Made by a program: the position numbers and the translations under genes. The notes beneath the pieces were generated by a model, which was given only the letters and a program-made list of their open reading frames with translations, was not told where the DNA came from and searched no databases. 64,000 bases of DNA, from the NCBI GenBank assembly GCA_963402885.1, contig OY727097.1, positions 29,567,401 through 29,631,400 on the forward strand. The letters are read 5' to 3'. The stretch is from Antedon bifida (lineage: Eukaryota > Echinodermata > Crinoidea > Comatulida > Antedonidae). Positions 30,083 to 41,258 of the stretch are shown here, in pieces (positions within the stretch are counted from its first letter, which is position 1; the number at the start of each line of letters is the position of its first letter).

Positions 30083-32476
30083 ATGAGTGAGGAGGAGAAA
30101 TCAGATAAAGATGAGAAGATAGAACGGCTAATACGTGAGAACGATGCATTGAAGGCGCAGCTAGCTTGCTATCACCTGTGTCCAGACTGCCAGAACCCGT
30201 ATGATAATGGTGACAGATTGCCAATACGACTTTCCTGCATCCACACATCCTGTAAAAGTTGTGTGAAATCTAAATCTGCTGACAAGTCAGTTGCTCTGCC
30301 CTCCTGTACATTATGTGGAGAACACTATCACTACACTAAACTAAACCTCACTGCTATTTTGCCTTTATTGAACGACGGAAGTGCATCGGTAATGGTAACC
30401 AGTAGTCCGCTACATTCTCCTACGAAAAAGCCTGTACAAATCTCAGATAACGCCGATGATGTTGGCGGGCTTGCTGACGAGTCACGCCACCCAAGTTGCA
30501 TTAAACATCCGTTACTGTCTGCTTACCAAGTCTGCATGCATGAAGAATGTTACAAGTGTTTATGTAAGGATTGTGCTGCCAGTCACACAAGTTGTGGTGG
30601 TGGTAATCGCCTTGTGGACGTCACTGAACAAAGTCTTGAAGAATGTAACAACAAGAAGTTAGATTTTATAAAGGAGCTTGATGAAAGTGTTGTGAAAATG
30701 AAGTCCATACAAACGGATTTCACAAAGGCTTTGGATTATCTACCGACTACAGAAGCAATGGTGTTTAAAAACATCGAAGATTTTTACACAACTTGTCGAA
30801 GTCTTTTAGAACAAAGAGAAAAGCAAATGAAAGAGGGCCATAGAAATGATGCCGTTTGTACGAGAAGAAACCTACGCAAAGGCGTTAAAGATTTGGCAAT
30901 ATTTGTCGAGGAAATAGAGAAAAAGAAAACAGAAATATGCCTACCTATTACGGATTTGCCGACTTCAGCCAATATTCAAGAAATTGCAAATATTAAGAAG
31001 TTGGTTAATAGTTCAAATGACATCTATGGATGTATGTGTACATCGGCTATTCCAACATGGCGACGACGAAAACGGTACAGCATATTCGAAGGTGAAGGTT
31101 TCAGTGATATAACTGATTTGCGGACGTCAGTTTTATCAGCAAAAGATGCACAGGAACATTGTTCTAAGTTTTTCATTCCAACCGCCACTCTCTACAAACA
31201 GGATTTCATGGATACGATAAGTTGTCTTGGACAGCACTGCGCAAGTAACGTCAATCCGCGTATTTCAACTTTATGTAATAAATATTTAAATCTGGTGAAC
31301 AACAGTTGTGTAGTACAGGTACAAATGTATGATTATAAGGGTAACAAGAAAGTGACAGGCGGAGACATGGTAGAAGGGAGGTTGGAGAGACCCACGAGAA
31401 ATGAACGAATCGTTGAAGATGTAAAAGACAACAAGAATGGCACCTATACTATTACTTTTGTACCGAGCATGTGCGGATCCTACTGCCTGTATGTTGAAAT
31501 ATTTGGCCAGAATCTCAAGTCACTTCAAATCAACGTTGTCGATAATGTGTTGACCAACAACCTGGTGCCAGACTTTCCAGAACTTAAACATGTAGTTGAT
31601 ATTGCCGCTGGAGTTGATGGGCGTTGTATGTACATCTTGGATAAGCAGTCACAGATGTGGAAAGTCTATCACATGGATTTGAACGGGTTTGTGCGTGGTT
31701 CCTTTCTGTTGAATACTGTCATTGGTGAGGTGCAGGAAGATGAGCAAATCATGCTGGCACGACAGTCCTTCAAACAAGAACAAGACAAACTCATCGTCCT
31801 TTGCGCAAAACAAAAGAAAGTGTACACCTTGTCAGAGGATGGTAAAGTCGCAAAGACTCTTGATGCCAAGATGTTGACGTCACCACATGCCATATCTACC
31901 GATTTTCTACGCCTTTACGTAGGTGACTACAAGCAGCGGAGTATTTTTATTTTCGGAAGTAGTGACGTTCCCGAGAGGATTCAACTTCAGTCAGAGCACC
32001 GCGCCGTTGATTCTGGAGATCACGTGACGCATTTCAAATTTGATAGGCCCTTCCCGATGGCAGTATCTCAGGAGAAAGATGGCGATATATTCGTTATTGA
32101 CCCAGGCACAAATACTCTTCATCAATTGAACAAACGTGGAATGAACATGCGTTTTATATCGCTGAATATCAACGATTTGGGAGTTTGGCCAAAACGTGAC
32201 ATACGTTCTATGAGGCTTGATAAAATCCACAATTTTATGGTTTGGCGTGATGGTTTAGTCGTACTTCGTACCAGTAATGGGATATGCACTTTACGTTTGT
32301 TTAATGCGAAAATAGAAACTTTCTTTGAATGTGACAGTGGTCTTACTGAACACTTTTGTATGGGAGTTACCTCTAATGACTATGTCGTTACGAATTTAGA
32401 CATGAATGTTTTGCACATACAGCAGCTGTCATTCCTTGACTATTTATCCGAAAATTCATTTGCTCCCAATATCTAG
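30083..32476 (+). CDS. TRIM-NHL-like protein (RING, B-box, coiled coil, filamin, propeller)
   Basis: A 797-residue protein in one exon. After a short charged N-terminal helix comes a C3HC4 RING (C33, C36, C52, H54, C57, C60, C75, C78), so E3 ubiquitin ligase activity is likely. A B-box lies around 139-171 (C139, H142, C151, C159/C161, C164, H168). A coiled coil spans about 185-290. A filamin/ABP280-type immunoglobulin repeat lies near 405-487, with the characteristic DNKNGTYTITFVPSMCGSYC. Residues 500-797 contain repeated YILD/YVGD/FVIDPGTNTLHQL segments that look like a degenerate NHL beta-propeller. The order matches TRIM2/TRIM3/TRIM71 proteins, but the propeller is diverged, so I do not assign a one-to-one orthologue. 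Lineage-expanded intronless TRIM genes are common in marine invertebrates. AATAAATAAAT at about 32575 is a plausible poly(A) signal. Confidence 0.88.
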   Translation: MSEEEKSDKDEKIERLIRENDALKAQLACYHLCPDCQNPYDNGDRLPIRLSCIHTSCKSCVKSKSADKSVALPSCTLCGEHYHYTKLNLTAILPLLNDGSASVMVTSSPLHSPTKKPVQISDNADDVGGLADESRHPSCIKHPLLSAYQVCMHEECYKCLCKDCAASHTSCGGGNRLVDVTEQSLEECNNKKLDFIKELDESVVKMKSIQTDFTKALDYLPTTEAMVFKNIEDFYTTCRSLLEQREKQMKEGHRNDAVCTRRNLRKGVKDLAIFVEEIEKKKTEICLPITDLPTSANIQEIANIKKLVNSSNDIYGCMCTSAIPTWRRRKRYSIFEGEGFSDITDLRTSVLSAKDAQEHCSKFFIPTATLYKQDFMDTISCLGQHCASNVNPRISTLCNKYLNLVNNSCVVQVQMYDYKGNKKVTGGDMVEGRLERPTRNERIVEDVKDNKNGTYTITFVPSMCGSYCLYVEIFGQNLKSLQINVVDNVLTNNLVPDFPELKHVVDIAAGVDGRCMYILDKQSQMWKVYHMDLNGFVRGSFLLNTVIGEVQEDEQIMLARQSFKQEQDKLIVLCAKQKKVYTLSEDGKVAKTLDAKMLTSPHAISTDFLRLYVGDYKQRSIFIFGSSDVPERIQLQSEHRAVDSGDHVTHFKFDRPFPMAVSQEKDGDIFVIDPGTNTLHQLNKRGMNMRFISLNINDLGVWPKRDIRSMRLDKIHNFMVWRDGLVVLRTSNGICTLRLFNAKIETFFECDSGLTEHFCMGVTSNDYVVTNLDMNVLHIQQLSFLDYLSENSFAPNI

Positions 32477-32674
32477 AAATGTACATACGTCGGGACTAAA
32501 ACCTCCGTAGTGATAATTCTGAATATTACTTTGATTCATATTTTGTCAACATATTTTGAATTTTGCTTTGTGTAAATAAATAAATGAATGAATGATAAAA
32601 AAGAACGACGTCTACGTGTATGTAACAGTAAGATAATCTCTAGGAACATGCATATTTAAAACTCAGATTACACA

Positions 32675-32721
32675 ATGGCTGAAATAGTGGAGTTTATCAG
32701 CAAAAATATCAAGGAAACAAC
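32675..32721 (+). CDS. Candidate first coding exon of an unidentified gene
   Basis: An ATG in a fair context (ACACAATGGC) opens 15 codons, MAEIVEFISKNIKET, directly followed by a consensus donor (AACGTAAGTAAAAG). Composition is coding-like, but I found no downstream exon that joins it in frame. A chance match is possible. Confidence 0.25.
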
Positions 32722-32921
32722 GTAAGTAAAAGTAAAAACAGCCTAGAGTTAGGCCTGGTGTGTTACACCTTCGACCACAAAAAGAGGCGTTCCTCGCGCG
32801 GGTAAGTCAACAATGGTAGGTAGGCTAAGTAATGCACAGGGAAGCTACTCTAGGCTAGTCGAACTCAGCCTACGCGTCCCACAAAAGCTAGATTAATTAG
32901 TACCGATAACTGGTGCCTGGC

Positions 32922-33122
32922 TGTATGGGAGTTACCTCTAATGACTATGTCGTTGCGAATTTAGACATGAATGTTTTGCACATACAGCAGCTGTCATTCC
33001 TTGACTATTTATCCGAAAATTCATTTGTTAGTTATGCCATAGGTTTCGATTATGTAATCCCAGTAGGCGCCGGTGGTCAATGTATCGTCTGCAATGTTAT
33101 CGTCCGTTCGTTCAAGCCATGA
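32922..33122 (+). pseudogene. Duplicated 3' coding end of the TRIM-like gene
   Basis: 32922-33027 repeats 32357-32462 with essentially one substitution (GTTACG to GTTGCG), including the residues GVTSNDYVV and LDYLSENSF. The reading frame then runs on through 31 new codons (VSYAIGFDYVIPVGAGGQC...) to TGA at 33120-33122, followed by a TGAATAAATTC polyadenylation-type sequence. There is no promoter or start region, so it is a fragment. It could serve as an alternative 3' exon only if spliced, and no acceptor lies at its left edge. Confidence 0.75.
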
Positions 33123-34609
33123 CGTCATCGTTTAAGTCAAGTCTTGAATAAATTCATCAAAAAACGTCTTACTTTATTGACACATGGAGGTATAATTATA
33201 CCTCCATGATTGACACAAGAACTAAACAAAAAGAACAACCAACCAATTTCCATAGAGGTGACAGTGCTATAGTATATTTAAATTTCAAATATCAATATTA
33301 CAGTTAAAATTGTTGAAATTATTTAAATTGGGAACTTTTCCTAACATTAATGCCAAATTAAAATATCACCTATTTCTATATTTATTTTGCTCAATGGTAA
33401 AGTGAAAGCGCCCTGTTGCATTTTGAGGACATAATTTATTTGTTAACAGAGCGCCCTCAATTTATCACAAGTTTTTTTTTATTTAAAAGCCTGATACAAA
33501 TTTACCTTATACAAATATACTTTCTTTCTACGTGTAATGTTGTTTACATGCAACCTCGCTGTATTATACATGTCACAAGCAAGTTACTAATATATGTTCA
33601 AGGTCGAGAGTAATTTAAACTAAAGAGCGCTTTGAAATTTATCATGGACTATATTCTTGCTCTTGTTTGGAAATAATTCAAGAATTAACATCGAAACGGA
33701 TTGTGCTTTACGTATTAATACGCCATGACAAGTGTTGGTTATATAGCTTTTGTGTATCTATAAGCTATTATTCAATGCTACATAGTTTAAATAGTTTTGG
33801 TTTTACAAAGCCGATTTTCAGTTACCATGGTTGTGGCAGTAAAGTGATTACCATTTACTATAGAATCCTCCATTAAGAAGTGGGGTTGACGGCATCGCAC
33901 ATGCAGCGTGGTGTATTTTAGCCGGGTTAGGTCTGCCACTACTTCGTCACATCAGTCCCTTGAAATACGAATGGTTTTACAACAAAGTTTTCACCACCTC
34001 CTATTAACGACAAAATAGAAGGTGATATCGTGGAGATATTCCAGTGGAGGAGTGAGTGCAGGTTTTGTCTATTGTGATTGCCGAATGATGAATACTATTA
34101 TTATATTTTTATTATGTTTTTATATGTTATTTTATAACATTATTCCAGATTGTTATTATTAAACCCATGTTTAATATATTCAACAAACTGTCATGGCATA
34201 GTAGTACGAAATGCAACAACTAAAACCTAGCTAGCACACAATATGTATTATTTTAACTAAATGAACATTCTCCATAATTTTTGGTATCTTTAAAACGTTT
34301 TTCTTGCATATTGTATGCATAGAAAGGAAATATTAAAGATCGACACAAAACATTCATTGCAGTTTAACTTTACGGTTCATATTTAAAATTTATATTAATA
34401 AAGTTTATGAATTTAAAAATAATATTTATTTAGATTATGATTTCCAACCCATTAATGTAGTGTAAACTTGTTAATTGCACATTAAATGTCAATTGATATA
34501 TATCAATAGATCTATTAATATATTAAGAGTTATAATATCATTTAAATATAGGGAGATATAGTGATATATAGGTATGTGTACCTAAGTGAGTCCAGTATTA
34601 TAATCAACA
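33123..34609. other. Intergenic, including 3' UTR of the minus-strand coiled-coil gene
   Basis: A 14-bp palindrome-like pair GGAGGTATAATTATACCTCC lies at 33186-33205. Otherwise AT-rich with no supported gene. The right part likely carries the 3' UTR of the coiled-coil gene (TTTATT signals on the plus strand near 34425). Confidence 0.4.
33186..33205. repeat. Perfect 20-bp palindrome
   Basis: GGAGGTATAATTATACCTCC is self-complementary over its whole length. Confidence 0.8.
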
Positions 34610-37105
34610 CTATTCTGTACCTTCGGGTTTACCCTCTTGGTATTCGGCAAATTGTGCTTTTAGTTCCTTCACTTCAGCCTCCAGATCTCTTACTTTCTTG
34701 TGAAGATCAACTTTGGCTTTCAGTTTGTTCCTCTCAGATTCCAACTCTTTAGCTCTCTTGTGTAAATCTGCTTCGATCTCGGCTTCTGTTGGCCCGGTCT
34801 TTTCTCCAGAAGCACTTGCTTCTTCTGAACCACCTGAAATGACCACAAATTTAAATTAATATCAGCAGCAATGTTGTATTTTACCCTTACGACTTCCTTC
34901 AAGAAAATGGAAAAGGCTGAAAATTACTCTGATACCAATAATGTATGAGCATTATGAGACCCTTATTTTGTTAAATTTAAGCGCAAAGTGATGTACTTTA
35001 CACGAACCAGATGTTTTGAGACGACACTAGTTCCATCAAAAGAACCATCTTATGCTTTCCAAGAAATGGAAAAAGCTCAGACTAATATGTCTGTAATTAA
35101 AACGTGTGAACATTAATGGAGACCCTCGTTTTGTCAAAATTAAGCAAAAAATGATACACTTATAAATTTTACACAAACCAGATGTTTTGAAACATTAGTT
35201 CCATCACAAAAGAACTAGAGACGAATATTTTGTTATGTTAGCTAGCTCAAAAGTGGAAATTGTATTGTTGTTAATTTTTTATTCAAGTTTGCTTCAAAGC
35301 ACACTCTTACTGTTTGATTTTGCAGCAGTACCCTTTCCTTTTGAAAATGGCCATTTTCTTCGACTTCGTTTATTTGCAGATTTTGTGTCCGCTGATCCTT
35401 CTTCTTCTTTCTTTTCTTCTCCACCTTCTTCTCCTTCAGTAGATGTTGGTGTTTCCTCCTTTTTGGCCTCCTCTTTAGCTCTGAAATTAGATTATTCATT
35501 GTGTTATTATAGAACCGTGTATAAACGCGTTGAAAATGTGTGCATTACAACGTGTCCCTGTTAATTTCAACTTTCCCAACATATTTTTAATGTCATAAAA
35601 GAGTATTATCCATTTCACAACGTTCGCATTTTATGGCATGAGTTTATGGCATGAGTAACAATTTTGTTGGACAGTTCTTGAACCACCGTGTATTATATTT
35701 ATAATGCACCATTAGACTAGTTCAAGTCTGCACGTAGGCTTCATCCACGAAGGAAATATTTATCCATGCTTCATCCAACTTGGCATTCATTTGCCGTGTT
35801 GATATGTGTTTGTGTCATTCAAGTGTGAAGAATGGGTGGATGGGGTAGAAGAGTGTCAGTGGTTGCAAACGCTATTTGGACAACATCTCATTATGAGTAT
35901 AGTTTTAAATCGAACAGTGTGTCTATACATAACAGGTTATATAAAATGGCTACTGCCAAAAGAGATTAAGCTAAATATAAAACGACATTAGGTGATCGTG
36001 TTGTGAAATGTTTTGTTATTATTTTCTATCTATTGCAGGAACAGAGGAAAGTGAGTTCAAAATATTTTACATATTTCACAATTAAGTAATAATCACTGTA
36101 CAAATATTAAAAATATCATTATTAATCCATGAAGTTTTGTGGTCTAAAATTCTTACACAAATTCCATTTATACCATTTAGATTTAATTCCTACAACAGAT
36201 TCATTGAGTTACGGTTTGAAAGAAATCAAAATACTGAGAATAAAGTTAAGCTCTCTATAACAAAGGGAATTGTTTTACTAAAATTCTTATGGAATGAATT
36301 GAATAATATCCTAAAAGCGCTTTAACTCATACAAATTCGACTTTCAGGGCCATTGTGTAAATGTTTATAAAACTGATTTGCATCACCTGTTGGAAAATTG
36401 GCACATACTCAACACGGGGTTCCTTTATACTCAAATACAGCAAGATAATACACATGTTCTAGATAATGCCTTACATGGTAGGTAACCAAGAAAATAGAAT
36501 CTGTCTACATCTACTAGTTTGACAAAAAAAGTGTGATGTGCCCAAATATGGTAGTGATATGCCCAAATATGGTAGTGATATGACATCATTATGTCCATAT
36601 ATGGGCACATCACATTTTGTTGTCACATAAAGTTTAATAGTGTAAACAGATCTTTAGAAACAGTTGAGCAGGACGCACATCTGGGCATACTCGTGATACT
36701 GATTGTCGTTTTATTTCCAGTACTCGATTACCATAATTCACGTGACGTCAATGAATTGGAATAAAAACTGCATCATTCGGACACGGCAGGTTTTTCCAAA
36801 TGACCAAAATGCACGTAGTTGGTTCTGTTTTTTGTTTGTTTTTGTCTTGTTGCCACAGCTGGTGGCGCGTTGTGTTTTTGGAAATTAAATTTTAAAAAAG
36901 AAAGAAAAAAAGGTTTTGTTGCTTTGTTACATGGAGGAAATTCCTACCATGGTTGCATAGTGTTCCTATAGCCCCCATCTATTGAAACATTGCCTGATAT
37001 AACCACTTGAAGCACTTACGGAGTGTCTGTAGTTTCTGTTTTGCTTTCTGTTTTGATTTCTGCTTCGGTCGTTGTTGCTGCTGCTGCAGCTTCTTCTTTC
37101 GTCAT
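34610..37105 (-). CDS. Small acidic, Lys/Glu-rich protein with C-terminal coiled coil
   Basis: Three coding exons on the minus strand: 37105-37020, 35480-35332 and 34833-34610. All junctions are GT-AG and the phases agree, giving 152 residues. Residues 1-29 are Ala/Thr/Glu-rich. Residues 30-65 are a Glu/Lys run. Residues 66-78 form a basic patch, KRSRRKWPFSKGK, with embedded Trp, Phe and Ser, loosely like membrane/calmodulin-binding effector sites. From about 95 to 145 there is a heptad coiled coil (EADLHKRAKELESERNKLK and a near-repeat with VDLHKKVRDLEAEVKELK). The paired LHK motifs suggest an internal duplication. A 5' UTR acceptor (TTTCTTTCCAG) lies just upstream, so the exon starts at 37131. 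No family recognised. The MARCKS-like patch is only a resemblance. Confidence 0.68.
36497..36655. mobile_element. CTGTCTACACTATC MITE, copy 3
   Basis: Opposite orientation to copies 1-2: AATCTGTCTACATCTACTAG at the left and TAGTGTAAACAGATCTTTA at the right, with internal ATGGTAGTGATATGCCC twice. Lies in intron 1 of the minus-strand coiled-coil gene. Confidence 0.85.
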
Positions 37106-37130
37106 TTTGATTGTTTGTTAGGACACAGCA

Positions 37131-37958
37131 ACTGGAAAGAAATATTTTAAAATGATTATGACAATAACATTGAAAGAAATAATGACGGTATAAATTACGT
37201 TGTAAGCAATTTGTATCCATTATTTATTGTTGATGCACATGATCAGTGTATGGTGAACGAAATTGAACATATTTCAATGTAATTGTTGAAGTTTTAATAA
37301 TCAGTGACCATACATATGTAGAAATAGTCAACGAAACCAAAGTGAACTTAAGTATTATAAAAATAGAAGTTGAAGTGCATCGAGAACTTCCGAATACTTC
37401 CAAACAGAATCGCAACAAAATATATTGAATTTCAATTATAGGTCCCAGGCAAGCGTAGAGTTATTTTGTAGATCAGCTCAATCACAAAGCAAAACCCTAG
37501 AAACATAGATCAGGTCTAGTTCCTCAGTCGCTGAATGAATTTCGTCTACAGTTGATAGAATCAAAATCTTAGTAGGACAAGGTCGTATTCACGAATATTG
37601 ATACAAAAAATAATGGAATTGAATTAATATAAGACAACTGTATTGAATGATAAGAGACGACCTAGACAAGTCAATATTCACAAAGTCAGCTAAAAATAAC
37701 TGTAAACATTACTAAATACTAAAATCTCTTCTTTCGCATGTTCACTTTTTTTGATAGTGTACAAATCAAGAAACTAAAGTCTCTTTTTCGCAGACCACTT
37801 TTTGGCTAATTTAAAAATTAAGGAACTATAAAAAATGACGTATACTACTACTTTTAGAAGAATTTACAAATCAGGATATGCTTTTTTGGCATGTAAAGAT
37901 AAGTCTACACCCTACATTATTTGACTATTCAGAACGTCCAACCAAGGAATCATTCCTA
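37131..37958. other. Upstream of the coiled-coil gene, unassigned
   Basis: Should hold the first (untranslated) exon and promoter of the minus-strand gene, but no transcription start can be placed. Confidence 0.35.
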
Positions 37959-38300
37959 CGTGGTCGATCTGTATGTGCATCTAAGCGTTTATTGGAGAGG
38001 AACAACGTGAATTATTCTCTCTCTTTTGGTTTGTTTGTTGTCGCGAGATGATGTTCTTAGTGGTTAAGTACCTGTTTGGCATTTACTTCCCTGCCATATC
38101 TTTTAAAGCAAAGAGAAAAACAACTGAGTTGTTACGTGGTCGAACTGTATGTGCATCTAAGCGTTTATTGGAGAGTTTTTTGGTTTGTTTGTTGTCGCGA
38201 GATGATGTTCATATAGTGGTTAAGTACCTGTTTGGCCTTTACTCCCCTGCCATATCTTTTAAAGAAAATGGAAAAACAACCGAGTTGTTATCGAATTAGC
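37959..38300. repeat. Imperfect tandem duplication, about 153-176 bp
   Basis: The segment beginning CGTGGTCGATCTGTATGTGC (37959) recurs at 38135, and TTTGTTTGTTGTCGCGAGAT recurs 153 bp later. The difference is an indel of about 23 bp. Both copies share TTAAGTACCTGTTTGGC and CTGCCATATCTTTTAAAG. No ORF spans both convincingly. Confidence 0.85.
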
Positions 38301-41091
38301 TTGTTTTTAAAAACGTGTGTCCATCTGCGATATGATCTTTGTTTCACGTTGGCAGATATGTCCTCGCGGAAGTCAGAGATATTATGTGAATCGCAGGAAA
38401 AAGGAAGTCGAATTAAGTGTGCTAATTTATTTCTTCCTTGAGAAAGAAAAAAAAATGATGTAACTAGTAATAAACAAGAGTATAGTGAGGTTTCAAATAT
38501 TATACTTCAGTGTCTTATTTCCGTTGAAAGGCTTTCACTTATTTTCAATAACAAAGTATTCCTATCACATCCTGAAAAGAAAAAAAAAGCCTCACATCTT
38601 TTCAATTATATCTACGTAGATTAACCAGCGTTTGTAGATTATTTGAGCTTTATTTACCGTGTTTTTGTTGACCTAATTATGTGTATTTTCTAACAAGTTC
38701 GTTAAGTTTAACGTGACAACAAGGTCGTCATTCCAACTTTTATATCTTTCGATTAAATATGTGTGCAGGTCGGTATATTAGCTTGTATATACTGTATTAT
38801 ATGCATATTTTGAGCTGATCAAAGATTTTACGTATCATTAGTCGCTGCATGTTACAGTATATGTTTGATCCAGTAGCTGGTCGGTATTCACTATTCACAC
38901 CTAGGCTAAGTGTATATCATTCAAAATTTAAGAATTCCAAAAAATGAATAATCACTTAAGTAAAATATCTCACTTAATGACGTGTTTGGTTGGTCCTGAA
39001 CCTAACATTCTTAATTGTTAATGCTAAGATTCTTTACGCGTTCATAAGCTGAATGACCACTTTGGTACTCGTCTTGCGTTCAACCCAAACGTGTCTCTGA
39101 CGATGTCTTCCAAGCATCGCATAACAAGTTACTGTGTTAATTTAATTACGTAAGCGCTAACGTTTTTTCAAACCCGCAGAAGTACAAATTGCGGTCATTG
39201 AATAGATGCTGCTGCTGCATAGGGAATTTAAACAGATATCCGTTTCCATCTTCCAAATTAAGTATAAATGTGGATCGAAGAATACACGAGAAGGTCTCAT
39301 GGGAAATCCCAACCTTGGAAGGGCCCTAAAGACAATGCTTTGAATTGGTACATGCCATGTCACAAATAAACGCCTTAAATTACATTTGGTAAAGTTTAAA
39401 GGAAAATGCAATTCCTTGTCATTCCATAACTAAAGACATTTCATTCCGTAACTAAAGGCATTTCTTTAACCAATTCGTGGATGTTAAAGAACCACGATAA
39501 CCGCAGATTTTATGTGGTAGGCGTATTCAGTATCAACTTAAATCTGTTAGGGCGTAGCTTAAAAAGTGAGTTTTTTCGAAGTGATGTTACGCCAAACGTA
39601 GGCCTATATTGAGAAAATTATATGCTACAGTTTTTTAATGGGTAAAATACAGTATAATGCAATCAAACATCCTAAAGATAATTATAAACAGTTTAATTCC
39701 TGTGAAAAAAAATGTAAAAAAGTGTCCGTATCCCATTAAACGCGATAGATAAATTCTATTGATTGAAAAAGAATTGTAGAAAATGTTAAAATTCCTCTCA
39801 CCTAAAGAAAAATTATAAAATTCTGCGGAGCTCCTTTGAAATTCCGTCTGTAAGGTCAATCCAAAAAGAATGAAGGCTTCACTTACACAATATACAACTC
39901 CTTTGAGTTGAGAATAACTTTCACGTTGAAGATTTTATACTCACAACCTAAACCACACCCAAAGGAAACAGCTTAAAGATATAAAACGACTCGTGATTGG
40001 CTGCCTGATCATGAGTCACAGACCGGGTTATTAATGTCTGTTAAAACTTTATTTGCTAGTGAAATAAAGAATAATTTGAAGTTCTTGCTCGGGTCATCAT
40101 GTTTTTTAGAAACTAAAAATAGGTTTTTAACATGTGTCATTGAAAAGGTCAGTTGAAAGTTATGATATCACAATTAAATAAAGATGTTTTGACGGCACAA
40201 TTAACATTATCATGGAAATAATTAGAATATTTCTGCTCATAATCATAATATTATTATTCATAATTAATCTGACCTTTATCTGACACTGATATTTGTATCT
40301 CATGATTGCAAATACTAAAACTGTAAATGTCTTAGTTACATGTTCATTTTTTGATACAGTATGTATTATTGATTATCCCTTCAAACCATTTCGTATGTGC
40401 ATGCAGATGTCTTGCGGAAACACTCAGTAACAGAAATAACATTATTTGTACGCGCTTAAAGGTTTCTCAACGCAATTTTGAAGAATAAAATAAGAACTTT
40501 GTCAACTCGAATAAATTACTTTTGACTGAAAGTATTTAGAAATTAAATTCGACAACCCGATTTGAATATATTCGCGTTAATAATTTTGTAGGCCTATATT
40601 TGCAAAATATTTAAATACTCGGTTCATTTGTCATGTCAATAAGACCAAGGCTAGGCCTAGGCCTACTAGGGGAAATGTATATAGGCCTAATAGGCCTAGA
40701 TAGTTTGTCACATATCAACTCTTGTCAATTTCGGACACAATACATCACAAGACCGCCATTCAATATAATCAATCACATGATGAAAATACATCAATATAAT
40801 GTTGTTGCCAAATTGTTCGGTATAAGAAAAAGTTTAAATATCTGTGGCTAATGACGTACCGGTAGTTTTTGCAGTGGGCGTTAACAATTGTTTTCCTGTT
40901 TTGCGAAGCCGCATTCAATATTAAATCATTAAATTAAGTAAAGATCTACACCTTAATTATTAGACCTACACTTAAGTAGGCCGAGGTGGTATAAACTGCG
41001 TGGAATTTTACTCTCTCGCACTCTTCCCTGATTGAATCATATTCCTGTATGCAATATTATACAAATTATGCATATTTACTATGTTTGACTG
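38301..41091. other. Gene-poor interval
   Basis: Contains a half-copy of the GTATTCACC-type MITE near 38878-38915 and AGGCCTA-type palindromes at about 40650-40700. I see no supported gene or RNA. Confidence 0.45.
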
Positions 41092-41258
41092 TTAAACTCT
41101 GTGTCTACACTATCAAACTAGTTTGACAAAGAAAGTGTAATGTGCCTAAATATGGTAGTGATATGCCCAAATTTGGTAGTGATATGACATCACCATGTCC
41201 ATATATGGGCACATCACATTTTTTTGTCACATATGATGATAGTGTAGATGGAGCTTTA
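41092..41258. mobile_element. CTGTCTACACTATC MITE, copy 4
   Basis: Inverted orientation with respect to copy 1, with GTCTACACTATCAAACTAG at the left and GATAGTGTAGATGGAGCTTT at the right. Intergenic. Confidence 0.88.

Noticed and set aside
36036..36060. 12-nt microexon flanked by ATTGCAG and GTGAGT
   Set aside because: Perfect splice signals but no gene on the plus strand to join it to. Probably chance.
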